This document shows, in pieces, positions 1 to 11,787 of a stretch of 64,000 nucleotides of DNA. The DNA is taken from the NCBI RefSeq assembly GCF_963583255.1, contig NC_084816.1, positions 17,657,100 through 17,721,099 of the forward strand, in the 5' to 3' direction. A model generated the notes under the pieces. That model worked only from the letters and a program-made list of their open reading frames with translations, was not told the origin of the DNA and made no database searches. The position numbers were made by a program, and so were the translations under genes. How positions within the stretch are numbered: position 1 is the first letter of the stretch; each line of letters starts with the position of its first letter. The DNA comes from Pyrus communis (Eukaryota > Streptophyta > Magnoliopsida > Rosales > Rosaceae).

Positions 1-745
1 TTTTTGCTGCTGCCTATCTACATGTAAACCTTCAATTTCCATATAAAGTTCGAATTCTTCTTAGTTTCTAGAATTTGGGGTTTTTTTTTTTCTTTTTCTC
101 AATTTTACCAGAGTTGCTTGCTCTTGGTAATATTGGGAATTGTGTGCTTAATATGTTTTTACCACTAATTGGAACAGCTTAATTTGGCTTTATCAAAAGC
201 CTAAGGAACTTTGACTTGAAAATTTGTGTTGCACGTAGGACCTATTATGGATTTATCGTGGTGTATAGTGTAGTTTGATCTCTTGGTGTTGGCCTATCTT
301 TTTCATTTTTGGCTTAAGATGCTTAAGTGATATTTTTCAGCACGATAAATGTTTAAGGTTAAAAATAATGGGTTTCAAATTATTTGTAGGAAAGAGACGC
401 ATGAGTTATGGGTTTTGGTTAAAGCTTAAAAAAATGAAATTTTAAGTTCGTATATAGGGGTGGGTCCTTCAGAATTTATGCCTCAGGTTGGGTGAGGTGT
501 TTTTTATGTTTATGTAAGTTGGTAGTTAGGGCTTCTGACGGTGTTCTGTCTGCGATGTCCAACATTGAAAATTTTGGAATGAAAGTCGCATATGATGGTG
601 TTCTGTTTCTGTAACAACATGGAGTTTCTCATACAAAAATCTATTTTTAAGGGAATTAACGAATGATCTTCGCAACACCATTGCTAATTTCATAGTAATA
701 TGTTCACTGATTTGGCAAAGTACTTTTATATACACTTGGCAAAGT
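1..745. other. Intergenic, no gene seen
   Basis: AT-rich sequence with T-runs. No open frame of convincing composition and no recognised domain on either strand. A short direct repeat (TTGGCAAAGTAC) occurs twice at about 712-747, just before the hairpin. Confidence 0.5.
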
Positions 746-821
746 ACAGGAATGTATCATTCTGTAAAATGTTCTGCTCGACATGTGTTACAAAACATTT
801 TACAGAATGATACATTCCTGT
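746..821. repeat. Perfect 28-bp inverted repeat (hairpin)
   Basis: Positions 746-773 and 794-821 are exact reverse complements (28 of 28), separated by a 20-base loop. Transcribed on either strand it would form a long uninterrupted stem. It lies immediately upstream of the RPA1-like pseudogene, so it may belong to the same element; I cannot tell whether it is a MITE remnant or a small-RNA hairpin. Confidence 0.85.
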
Positions 822-829
822 GTCAGGCA

Positions 830-1560
830 TCAGTCAAACATTTTGACACACGTTATAATTGGTGGTATAATGCTTGACCAAATTGTGTCAAGCAAATGCA
901 AAAAGATCCAACAACTGGACAACTCATTTGTCAGAAACACCCTAACCAGATACCAACACCTTGGTAATGTTTAATATACAAGTATATTGTTTTCCCAATT
1001 TTTTTTTTTTTTTTTTTTTTTCATTTTTGGCACTGTGCCCTTTCTTTACAAATCAAAGATTGGTTCAGATATGTAACCTCTATTGTTTCAAATTTATTAC
1101 TCTACTTGTGACCAACGAGTTATAAAGCATGAAAAACTGATGCAATTCAATTTTTAAATGTAGGTGTAAAGTTAATTTAATTCTTGAAGATAGCACTAAT
1201 GAAATCAATGCTTTGAAAATTGGCAAGTCTGGAGAAAAACTGTTTGGTATGCCTTGCAAAGATTTAGTCTTGAACCAAAGATTGATTGATCAACAGCAGT
1301 TGCCGAATGAGTTTTTGAGATTGATTGATCAAAAGAAGATCTTTCACTTGTGATTTGGAAATCGAAGGAACAGTTTCAACTCGAGCGATTTGCTAATTTT
1401 TAATGTCTTTGACAATTCAGCTATCAAACCAATACAAATGCTAGCAAGAGAAAGCACAATATCATCCACTACTGTATCATCTTTGACCTTACCACCTGAA
1501 ACAAGCGATCAATCACATAAACAAAAAAGGGAATCTGTGAAAATATCCCTTTTTACTGGC
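830..1560 (+). pseudogene. RPA1-like (replication protein A 70 kDa, C-terminal part) pseudogene, probably Helitron-derived
   Basis: Frame 860-962 reads a zinc-ribbon segment of the RPA1 C-terminal DNA-binding domain: WWYNA-stop-PNC, then about 14 residues, then a LICQ.H pair. A likely intron (GT at 963, AG just before 1164) leads to VNLILEDSTNEINAL..GKSGEKLFGMPCKDL, typical of the OB fold that follows the ribbon. The next part (LPNEFLRLIDQKKIFHL, then LIFNVFDNSAI) also fits. In-frame TGA codons at 875-877, where the family has the first zinc-binding Cys, and at 1351-1353 break the protein. The N-terminal two thirds of RPA1 are absent. RPA1-like genes travel in plant Helitrons, so that origin is likely, but no RepHel helicase is present here. 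Weak tail similarity may extend to about 1860. Confidence 0.7.
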
Positions 1561-1743
1561 AGTGAACAGAGGTTTGCATTCGACGTCCATGCTATCATCA
1601 AATCTGATGCTTTCTTTTTGCTTCTGTGTCTTCAAAAATTTATATCTTCTACTGATCTTGATTTGTTTGAAATATACCTCTTGGACATCTTTTTTTTAAA
1701 AAGAAAATTTTTCCAAATGAACAATACAATTAATTACGTTTAG

Positions 1744-3282
1744 GCAACATTTTCTCTTTTTTGTTCAATCAAATGTACTCATTTGGTATACACATTTAAA
1801 ACAGTGAAGCAGAAGAAGTTTCAGAAGTTGACCTAAATGAATTTGATGAAATCCCTGTCAAATCACTTAAAAAAAAAAAAAAAAAAAATTTCACATCCAA
1901 CTCTTGCAAAAACAGATACCATCGTTTCAAAAAAGGACTAAGTATGCATTCATTTTGGTCATTTTTTTCCTTCACATCTGCATCACTATAACTCTAACCA
2001 CTATTTAAATGCTTTTCATTCTTTTTTCTGTCTGTACAGCTTGGTTTGTCAATGTTAACAGTCATGAAACTGCTGCAACAACACTTTTCCTGCTCTGTTG
2101 AAGGATATTTTGCATTTTTTGCTACCATATCTTCAACAATATTTCCCAGACCTCCATATACCAGCATTTGTTAATTTTTTGTGTACAGAAGCTAGTTTAG
2201 TTTTTAGGACATATGGAACTATTAAGGCATCATATATAACTGTCATATTTTTTGTATCTCTAAGTGAAAGTATCTGCTCATTTTTGTATGTAAATATGAT
2301 GGTGCTGATCCAAACATAGTTCTAACTGCTATAATGCAATTGAAAACTTTTATGTTTGTCCCTAATTTCACAAAATTTAACCTTTTGTTTGCAAAGCTTT
2401 TCCAATTTATTTGTTATCAATATTGTTGCTATTTTCCAAATTCATTTTTCAAGTCTTTCAACACAATTTAATCGTGTTTTAAAACTTGTAGTAACGCACG
2501 GTATTTATAGCTAGTTATAAACTAAAATTTGTCAATTAGGATCTATAACCTTAACAAAGCATTGCAATATTTGATCATTCCATGAGATTTTCAATCAATT
2601 TAATTACGTCGCATGACATAAGATTTATCAACGAGACTCATAATTGGTCCTTGACTTTTCACCGTAACTATACTTATAAATTTAAGAGTAGAATTTTCTC
2701 CCATCATATTCTCATCCACTTTCTTCCCCTCTTTTCACAAACTGTTTTTTGTCTTTTTCTGGCTATTAAAAATTAACACAAAATGTTGACGTGAGTTAAC
2801 CGTAACTGTTCAAATAGGAGGAGAAGAAAGGAAGAGGGATTTGGATGGAGGAGAATCCTACTCCATAAATTTAGTAAAAATAACGAACAAAATTAAACAG
2901 AAATGAAGAAACAAAAAAAGAAGTGTGGTGATCATTTTTCAAACAAAAATATTATACTTACCATCTATTTGTATTATCTTTTTAATAGAAAAATGATTCA
3001 TATGCATTGACGGACCTTTCTTCTATTAGAGGATAGTACAAATAATGGTACACTAAGCGTACCTTTTTTTCAAATGAGAGGGGGGAGTAATACGGTTGCT
3101 AACCGTCAGCAGAACGGTGTCGCCCGTCGCGTGTGTTTGACAACAAAACGTTGTAACAGAACATGGAAACGAGGTCGTACGAGGCAACAAACCATCTCCA
3201 TCTCTTTACCTCGTACCTGAAATAGTCACCCACACTGGCTCAGTCACTCTCGAGAGCCGAAGAAGGAAAAAGCGGGTCGAAA
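1744..3282. other. Intergenic and promoter region of the downstream gene
   Basis: AT-rich DNA. Poly(A) at about 1870-1888 and a frame near 1800-1910 that may be the decayed tail of the RPA1-like gene. From about 3090 the base composition becomes GC-richer as the 5' UTR of the next gene is approached. No TATA box could be assigned with confidence. Confidence 0.45.
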
Positions 3283-5272
3283 ATGGAAGGACTCGGGTCG
3301 AGATTGGGCAGGGCGTCCTCTAGGTATGGCCAGACAACCACCGTCTTCAACGGCCCCGTCCGGAGGTGGAAGAAGAGGTGGGTCCACGTGTCCTCTTCAT
3401 CCCCTTCCCTTACTTACCAAAACCCTCACTCCCAATCCAACAACAACGGCAATAGCTCTCGCCTCGTCCTCTGCCGCTGGACCCCAATCTCTCCCGCCAA
3501 CTCCCCCGCCGAACCTGCCGCCGCTCCGGATGAGCCCCCGTGCCGGAAGTTCCGCTACACGCCCGTAAGTACATCACCAACATGCATACATGCATATCTG
3601 TGTTTCAATTGCTGTGTGTTTGTTCTTAGGGTTTATGGGAAATTGTGAGTTTTTGTTTTTGGTTTTTTGATTATTTTGGAGGATGTCTTTGAAGGTTTCA
3701 ATGGACTGTGCTGTATAGTGCGTTTCCAAGTTTGGATTTTTATGATTCACCTAGATAGGAATTGTAGCTGCTATTTTTGTGAAAAGAACTTGTATGAGTT
3801 TACAGTGTACTGGCTTTAATTTTGTTAAAGTGTGATCGCTATGAGTTGTTTGCCAATGTATTATGGCACTGCAATTGAGGACTAATGTTATGCTTTCTTG
3901 CATTCATCAAAGTTTAACTTGCGTGATCCCATGAATAGAACTATTTTGAAATATGAGTTCTCGACTCCCGCATTCCCTACAATAGAAGTTTGATGCTGTT
4001 GAATGGTCTTTGTTAATTGCATATGATTGGTTCATTGTGCAGCTTTCTGTGGTAGAGGAACAGAAAATGGGAATTCAGAAAAAGGTTGGAGATGCTGAGA
4101 AAACTAGTGAGGTTGATGAATCAGTTACCCCGAGTGATGACATGCATGGGAAACCAAACATTGATCAAATTATGAAGGAACAAGATGAGGTGAGATTTAT
4201 TGCACTCCTGCTCAGTTATCCTTTTTTTTTTTTTTTTCTTTTTTTTTTTGTTCATTTGGATGTCTTTTTGTGTTCTCGTGCCCTTTCCTAGAGGTTGAAA
4301 TAATATTTAGCGTTGCAGAATGAGCATGTGGGTGGTGGTATTGGCTGTCACTTGGTTTCTTCAGCCCATGAGTATTATTTGTGGGTCATTCTATGAAATC
4401 ACGCAGTATTCCCAGTGAAGTTCTTTTGCAAATGAAATTATAAGATAAAAATAAAGCATAAAATAAACACCCACCACCAGTCACTGGCCATGGTGCTATG
4501 GCCATGAGGTCTGCAACATCTGGCCGTGGTGTTGGTCTAGGAGGAGCAGGTATTGTATACTATTCTTTCTTGCAGGGTACGTATCCACACACGCACACAA
4601 AAAGACAAACACAAATAGTGGTTAAATTTTCTGGGAAGAATGACCCATCTTGTACTGTGCGTCGCTAGAAATTCAGTATCTTTGTTGCTGCAAGATGCTT
4701 TATAGCACTTAAGTCAAGACCTTCATTGATGCAAGATGCTCCTTTTTGAGTGGTGAAATAGGGGAAGCTGACCCCTGAGAGCTGATAGTCGCCATCCAAA
4801 ATCATATCAAACTCCCTGCTCATATGTTTTTCGATTTGATAAACTTTAATGTCATGGTTCTCGCCACTAATCAAATATCTTTCAACTCTTTCAACTCTTA
4901 TGGGTTATATAAGCATGCGAGGTTTTATATGAAACTACTTTAGGAACCAACACCATTAGCAACTATGATACTCTCTCAAAGCAATGTGAAGATGAAGATA
5001 ATGTTATTGTCTTGTCCGCATCAAGCAAACAAGGCCAGGATACTTTTGGGTGCTCTTGCTGTAGTGGAGAAAATGTAAAGTAATTTACTATGCAATAAGT
5101 TATTAACCTGATGATGTCCGCGCTGCAGGAGTTGGACGAGAACCAATCTGGCGTGCAGGATTCAAACAGAAGCCATCTGGATTTAGATTTGGGCTTGAAA
5201 GGTCACAGTTCCAATCTTGATTTAATGGTTCAGATGAAGAAAGGAAGCTCAGAGAGATTTTGGTTGGATTGA
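3283..5272 (+). CDS. Conserved plant protein of unknown function with a C-terminal EAR-like motif
   Basis: Three exons: 3283-3564, 4043-4189 and 5129-5272. All introns are phase 0 with GT-AG borders, giving 190 aa. The start is the first ATG in a GC-rich exon and opens MEGLGSRLGRASSRYG. Exon 1 encodes a basic patch with tryptophans (VRRWKKRWVHV) followed by a Ser/Pro/Asn-rich linker and a RKFRYTP segment. Exon 2 is charged and probably helical. Exon 3 holds LDLDLGL (residues 160-166), which matches the LxLxL form of the EAR repression motif. I recognise this only as a protein conserved among plants; I know no assigned function. The EAR match and basic patch suggest, but do not prove, a nuclear corepressor-binding protein. 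No DNA-binding domain is visible. Confidence 0.75.
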
Positions 5273-5924
5273 TGCTCAGCGTGTGATTTCTATTTAGTAC
5301 GATACTGCTTATGATGTATGTAACTAAGCCGTAGGATTAGTTTGTGGATTATCCCATCTCATATATGGTTAGTAAGTAGTAGTACATGATCAACGAGCAC
5401 ATGATGTTTCTGAGTGTTCGACTCGACTGTTTGTAAAGATTCCCCATGTAGCTATGAGCCACTCTCTGTATGGGTCTAAGTGGTGGTTTAAGAGAGGGTG
5501 GTTTAAGGTTTCGTGGTTTAAGTGGTCGTTTTGATTCTGTACATACAAAGAATACACGGTTTCTTAAAAACTCTTGCTCCGGCAGAATCCAGAAGCTGCA
5601 ACATGAAAAACTAACCACACTGCTCCAGCAGTACAACGAAAACGGAAAGCAGAAGCAAATGTTTAATCTTGGTTACCATCAACAAGCTCAAAAGTTGAAC
5701 CTCTCGAAAACTCATAACAAGAAGAATATATTACAAAACTAATATAAATGATTGGGTGGAAAAAATTGTCAAGCTGGAAAATAAAGTTTATGGACTCTTT
5801 TTAAGTCACAGGAATAAGATTTAATCTTATTCAAGTTTCTCAAACATATGCGGAAAAAAAAAAAATTGTAACTTTATCTGGTGCACTGCGAAGCCGTAAC
5901 TTGGAAAATTTTGTTAGCTGCCAT
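5273..5924. other. 3' flank between convergent genes
   Basis: Holds the 3' UTRs of two convergent genes. A short imperfect repeat of GGTTTAAG-like units lies at about 5472-5526. No further gene seen. Confidence 0.5.
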
Positions 5925-8624
5925 TTAATTGTCTGCGTTGTTCTCCGCTTCCGTAGTTACACCAACTTCAGCTGGCCGAACAACTCGTTCATGAAGCATG
6001 TATCCCGCCTGCAATACACAATCGCATCAGGGTATTTACTTGTGCATTTAGTGCTCTAGTAACTTAATCATTTTAACAAACGTTAATTAAATTCTACCCA
6101 CAGACTTGTAAGGAAAAGCCTATTTACTTGAACAATATAGTATAACCTAAAGAGTCAAGCAACTGTTTGGATTCTTTCAATAGTCACATTCCTGATGTGC
6201 CTCCAAAAGCTATGTTCCGAAAGTAAATTTTGAATATGGCTGGTTTTCTAACAACATCAAGCTCATGCCATTTTTTCAACTGAGGATTTACTCTAGTAGA
6301 GAGAAACAGGACATATTTATTAAATTCCAAAATTTTTTATCTCAAACTTGTAAGATGTCACGATGTCCATTGGAGTTTCAATCGCAGCACATAAAGTGTC
6401 ACCCCAGGGCTTCCAACTTGTAAACTTATAGTACTACTACTAATGCCAAGCAGTAGTAAATTTCCTTCTCATTTGAAAAGAAATGCAAAAGAATTGATTA
6501 TATATTTTGTACCTTGAGAACCACCGCAACAGTGCCTGGAGGCTTGGAAGCATCTTGTAAACTGAATACTGCGTTATGCCTGTTTGGGTCAAATGCTTCA
6601 TTTGTAGGATCATACTTTTCTACTCCGTACTTTCTAAATACCTGAAGGCAAAATGCATTTATACGTTATAACTCTGTATTTAATTTCCACTCTTGCTAAC
6701 AAAACCATTAACCAGTAGGTCCAGTACACAACTACACAAAATGGAACATGAAATAGAAAATACAACATGCGAGAATGAGCGTGATTGACACAAAACATAT
6801 GAGACTAACAGGAAACGGTATAATCTATTTGCGATGAAAAGAAAACAGCAAAACATGCTGACATAATTTTCACTTTCGAGTTTTGACTATATGAGAAACA
6901 GAATGCGCATCCAACACCTTTAAAACAATGTTATCTCAGCTTTATAAAGCCACCCAAATCTTGAAGGAATACAATGAGTGATTATGATTAGTGATGAAAA
7001 CAGTGTACCTCTAAAAGTTGTTTCTCGGTCATTTCAACACCTTCTAGAAGTGTTTTCAGAAGTGGGAATGCTCCACCAGAGTCCTTGGACTCGTCAAGTT
7101 TTGAGAAACTTTCTTTGACAACTGAAGAAGCTCTGGCCAGATTGTCTGAAACATCTAGTAAACTCTTTGCAAAATTCTGCAACATGTTTATGGAAACTCT
7201 TCAGAGTTGGACCTCAGACAAATTTTTTTCTCGATAAAAAAAAGGACCAAGCGTGCAAACAAGAACGAGGTAAAAAGAGAAGCAGATAACAAGTTTCTGA
7301 GGACAGGAACCAGGACCTGTATGGCAAATTTCTTTGAATTCTCTGCTTCACGCTTTGTTCTCTCCATGACGTTTTCAATCTCTGCGTAACTTCGGAGGAA
7401 TTTATCTTGCATTTTCTTAAATTCTTCATGTTTCTCCTTCAGAAGATCTTCCTTCTCAGTCACAAGTTTTACCAGGTCATCCATAGTTAAATCACCCTCA
7501 CTCTCTGAATCTGAATCAGAAAATGCAGTTCGTTTAGTACCTCCTCTCCTTCTTTTGACAGGCGGAGACATGGTAGACTGGGAATCTGAAATATAACCTG
7601 ACTCTTTCGTTTGATCAGCAACTTTCGCATCTCCACTTGCTTTTTCTGGCTCTCCATTTGTTGAAGCACCACCATTCTCTACAGCAGTTCCATGTTCCTT
7701 TTCAGGCTGTGGCGATGCAGAAGAAGAGAACCCAAATATTTGAGACATAGAAGAAGTTGGGGTTGCATGATGCAATAGGGACACCTGCCTCGGAACAATC
7801 TGTTGTTTGACAACAAATGAGAAACATAATCAAATAAACCACTTTGAGCAAACTATGTATGCTTTAAGCTCTTCCAACAGAATACAAAATTGTTTGCTTC
7901 AACCCTCAGTGTAAACGAAACCTCATACTCAGCGGCCAGCAGAAAGTCAAAATAACTATGACTGAAGGGCAAAACTACAAAAAATTAACATTGTTGGTTA
8001 AAGTTAACAGATTTGAAAATAAGCATAGAAATTAAGGTGACACAAACTTAGGTTTGGATATCTATATCATAGGTTATATGATATTAATTATCATTTGAAG
8101 TCAAATTATGTTGTTGAAAAAAATATCATCTGGTGCCAATTATACAGAACAAATGAACTAATCAACTAATTCAAAATCCACTAGCAAAAACAGCCTATAT
8201 TAATTTCTCATACAAAAATTTGAAACTATTTAACTATATATCACAAACCAAATATTAACAGAATAAAAAAATAAATTCAAAAAAAAAAAAAAAAAAAAAA
8301 AACTTGGAATCCAAAATCATACAACCATCATCATGACTAAGAACAATGAATTAAATAAAACCCTGGCGCTAGATAACAAGGAACGGGAATTGGAACCAAA
8401 TTAAATTGGTGAAATTTGCAGAAAACCTAAAACCCTAGCAAAACCCTAGTGAGAAAAATTGAACAAAAAGGGGAATTTTACAGCACCTTGGAGGAAAAAT
8501 CGTGGATCAGAGAATGGGACTGATTGCACAGGATTGGCAAGTGATGATTCTGTGGAGCAGCCACGAGCATTGCGCTCCTCGGGAGGGTCCTCGAGGCCCG
8601 AGCTAAAACCCTGGGCACGAACAT
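5925..8624 (-). CDS. Mitochondrial GrpE nucleotide-exchange factor (Mge1-type)
   Basis: Five exons on the minus strand: 8624-8487, 7799-7317, 7176-7009, 6641-6513 and 6008-5925. All junctions are phase 0, giving 333 aa. The protein releases ADP from mitochondrial Hsp70, driving the chaperone cycle in protein import and folding. The start opens MFVPRVLARASRTLPRSAM, an Arg/Ser-rich, acid-free leader typical of a mitochondrial presequence; a second in-frame ATG is 18 codons on. Residues about 60-130 are a charged, Ser-rich linker. The long dimerising helix follows (exon 2 end, exon 3), and the beta domain in exons 4-5 carries FRKYGVEKYDP, NRHNAVF and the HERVVRPAEVGV signature. Length and order fit plant GrpE. 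A bacterial-type plastid GrpE is less likely because homologues I recall with this leader are mitochondrial. Confidence 0.93.
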
Positions 8625-8978
8625 GGCTGGGGAATTCGAGGGGCAAAATGGGAATCAAAATTTGGGAATCTAGAGAGAAAGAGACTGCGGTGGCCTTGTA
8701 GGGGGAGGGGTTTGTGAAGGGAAGTGAGTGAAAAATGTTGTGCTTGGAGAGAAAGAAAAACAGAGACACGAAACAAAGGTTGTTGCCGGTGGGATTTTCC
8801 GGGTGACGAAATTACCCTTCCGGATGGGAATATTTTGGTCGTCTTGGGGAGGGTGTTTCCGTCAGAACACCAATTGGGTTCTTGAGGAGAGGCTTTTGCT
8901 TTCGGGTTTAGAAGACTCCAGAAGCTTTTCGGGTGGCGCTCCCGATATTCGGTCGCAACTTCGTAAGTGGCTTGAAGG
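8625..8978. other. Upstream region of the GrpE gene
   Basis: GC-richer 5' UTR and promoter of the minus-strand GrpE gene. The hAT-like element begins at 8979, about 350 bp upstream of the start codon. A frame at 8728-9003 has no recognisable product. Confidence 0.4.
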
Positions 8979-9161
8979 TAGGGATGACAATTATAACCGT
9001 TAAATCTGATAATTGTGGATAATCGTTCGAATGGATTGGATTTAGATATGAAAATTCAGGTATGGTTTGGATATGGGGAAAAACCGTGAACTTTATTTGG
9101 TTATGGTTTTAGATATGGTTATAGGGGTACCCAATCTATATCTGTACCCGAATTCGATCCG

Positions 9162-9214
<53 letters not shown>

Positions 9215-10049
9215 ATATATATATATATTTTTTTATATTCAATTAGGCCTTTGGAAGTCTTGGAATTATGCACACAACGTATTCAATTATTCATATCCCC
9301 ATAGTACTAATTCATTATGAATGCATCAAACCCTATACTATCTTTATTATGCACCAAGCATCATACATGAGGCATACCAACAACCTCATCAATTCAATAC
9401 TCTTATTGTTATACTCAACCAAATTAATTCATTGAATCATTTCATATATCAATTATCAAATGTTCCAAGTTTATCAAATTCATCTCTCTTCAAGAGTCTC
9501 ATTGTCAAGAAATTGGTGCATGTTGTCAGCTCAATAGGTAATCTTTCATTTTTTTCATGTTATTTGATTCATGCAAATTATCAATTAGCGTCAGTTTTTG
9601 AGTTTATTGCATATGTTATGAGCCCATAGAATTATGCAAAATTAAATCAATAATTGTCTTCTTGTTTGTTGTTATATATTTAGTTTACATGTTTTATCTT
9701 CCATTCGTATTTGTTTTTGTCCTCTTTTTCTTTTTTATTGGACCAATTTATCATATTGGCTTATCATGAACAACTTCATATATTGTTATATTTTTTGTAA
9801 TTGGATGTGACTATTTAATGGCAAAATTAGTATCTACTAAAATTTATAGTGCGTTAATTGGATGAATATTTTTTTTTTTTTTTTACGAAGATGAATATAA
9901 CCAATAACCGATTGAAAATCCGTTACCCCGTGGATATGGTTATGGATAATCCCCGATGGTTATTTTGCGGTTATGAGTATGGTTAATTTTCGTGGTTATG
10001 GGGATGGATATAGCATTTCCGTCCTCAAACCGAACCGTTGCTATCCCTA
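8979..10049. mobile_element. Non-autonomous hAT-like DNA transposon, 1,071 bp
   Basis: The termini are TAGGGATGACAA (left) and TTGCTATCCCTA (right), inverted with two mismatches. An exact 8-bp duplication CTTGAAGG flanks it (8971-8978 and 10050-10057), the size made by hAT transposases. Subterminal parts at both ends are rich in GGTTATGGATATGG-like repeats, another hAT habit. A (TA)n run lies at 9167-9210. No transposase frame is present, so it depends on an autonomous relative. Confidence 0.88.
9167..9210. repeat. (TA)n microsatellite
   Basis: About 22 uninterrupted TA units inside the hAT-like element. Confidence 0.9.
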
Positions 10050-10090
10050 CTTGAAGGTGACTAAGGCAACTTATTGAAGGTTTTCGCAAT

Positions 10091-10306
10091 AAGGAGGATC
10101 CTCGCCGGATCCTTTTTGTAAGGGTTTTGAAAATTTTTCAATCACATTCGTTCATTATACATTGTGCAATCAGAAATCATTGTAAATTTTTTAATTTAAA
10201 ATTAAATATAAACAGTACTTGACAAAAATTGATCGTACGATGTACAATAAACGGATGTGATTGGAGGATCTTCGCACAAAGAGGATCTGGTGAAGATCTC
10301 TCTCTT
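10091..10306. mobile_element. Foldback MITE, about 216 bp
   Basis: Left arm 10091-10172 pairs with right arm 10230-10306. The inner 34 bases of each arm (CAATCACATTCG... against its complement) match at roughly 80%. The outer part contains repeated GGATCC/GGATCT motifs in both arms. Almost the whole element is hairpin and it has no coding capacity. I could not fix a target duplication. Confidence 0.7.
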
Positions 10307-11787
10307 TTGCAAGTGGCTTCAAGCTAGTCAATTTCAATTATCACTAATTGAGGAAGAGTTTCGCTCATTGTCATAATCACAAGCCAATTAATTGCCAGCC
10401 ATGATTGGACTCACCTATAAAAGCAATTTTACTCTTAAAGACTTTGCGCCAGCACTAAACAGTAATAGGCCAAATGCATCTCCACCCCTAACAAAAAATA
10501 GCCTAGTCCATTATATTAAAATATGATTAAATAAAATGAATCTCCAATTGGACCTTTAAAATAATGATTTTAATAGATTTTAAAAACCTATTTCGTTACC
10601 CAATCATTTGATCGGTTCTCTCTCTTTCCCTCTCTCTCTCTCTATCTATTTTCTCTCCCTCTCTCTCTTTTCCAGCTCACTCCCGTGAGCTCTCCTTCTC
10701 CTTCCTCTTCAAAACCTTAAACAAATCAAACACAAAATATTATTTTTGTAATACCTGGAGCTCAAGGAACCCAACCATGGCCTTGCATGCGGCATTGGTG
10801 CATGGTGTGAGGTCCTACCATTGAAGTCGAGAGCTTGAGCTTTCCTTAGATCTCTCTCCCTTTGTTCGCTTTTGCGGGTCCAAGGGTTTCGGTGCTGCTA
10901 GATCTCTCTTAGCAATTCGAATCCCTCTCCAGGTTCGAACGCTCTCTCTGTCTCTCTCTCCGCGATGGACTCACACTTCACGGCTGCATCGCATCCGTAG
11001 ATCCAAGTCGCCGATTCCATCCCTGACATCAGCATGGTGTCATAAGGGCCGGTCCCAAGGTCTGTCAATTTTGGGCTGGCCTGGAGACCATCTTGGGTTG
11101 GGTGCCAGGCAAACCCATGGGCTGGAGAGACTTCCCTAGGTGCCGGGCCATTTTTTTGGTTGTCTGCCGGCCTATCCCACCCCCGATGGAAGTGCTCTAA
11201 ACACAAGCTTCGAAGAAGAGAAAAAATCCCCGACCAACACACAAATTGTTGTTTTATCTTCTCTTCAATTCCTATCTTAGGAGTAGCATAACGTAGCCCT
11301 AGTTTATGTTATTCTTATGCAATTTACTTCCCGCACTTGTATTTCTATTTCATTTAAATTCAAGCACCCTAGTTTATATTATTCTTATGCAATTTCCTTC
11401 AGCACTTGTATTTCTATTTCATTTACATTCGTTTGATTAGAATCAAATCCAAGGCGCAAAACAATATCACCTTCACATTCTCTCTACATCGGCCAATCTA
11501 GACCATCCAATTACTCACTTCAGTTGAAACATATGAATTCTTCAACAAACATATGTAACAAACTAAGCTATGGCAGTTCAAATTTGATATGTCTACTAAT
11601 CTCCGCACCCTTCTTTGCTTCCGATACACTCATTATTTTACTGATTGAATTGAATAAAAATATAATCAAGAGGAAAAAGAGAATCCTGCATAAACAAACT
11701 TACAAGTTTATTTGTTTATTCGTACAACCTGAAAATCCTACATAAACAAAGTTGGGATGCATGTCAACAGAGAATCATAAAATAAGG
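10307..11787. other. Intergenic, TE-like debris
   Basis: Contains a CT-rich stretch (10615-10680) and a segment 10476-11202 whose ends (GCATCTCCACC and GGAAGTGCTC) weakly mirror each other, suggesting an old MITE. A minus-strand frame at 10898-11242 has no recognisable domain. Two copies of a CCCTAGTTTATRTTATTC unit lie at about 11297 and 11368. Confidence 0.4.

Noticed and set aside
4460..4560. Possible extra exon (Gly/Ala-rich frame) inside intron 2 of the 3283-5272 gene
   Set aside because: No convincing splice pair in phase, and the three-exon model is already complete.
5472..5526. GGTTTAAG repeats as possible telomere-like sequence
   Set aside because: They do not match the plant telomere unit TTTAGGG and there are only about four imperfect units.
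10898..11242. 114-aa minus-strand frame
   Set aside because: No recognisable domain, within TE-like debris.
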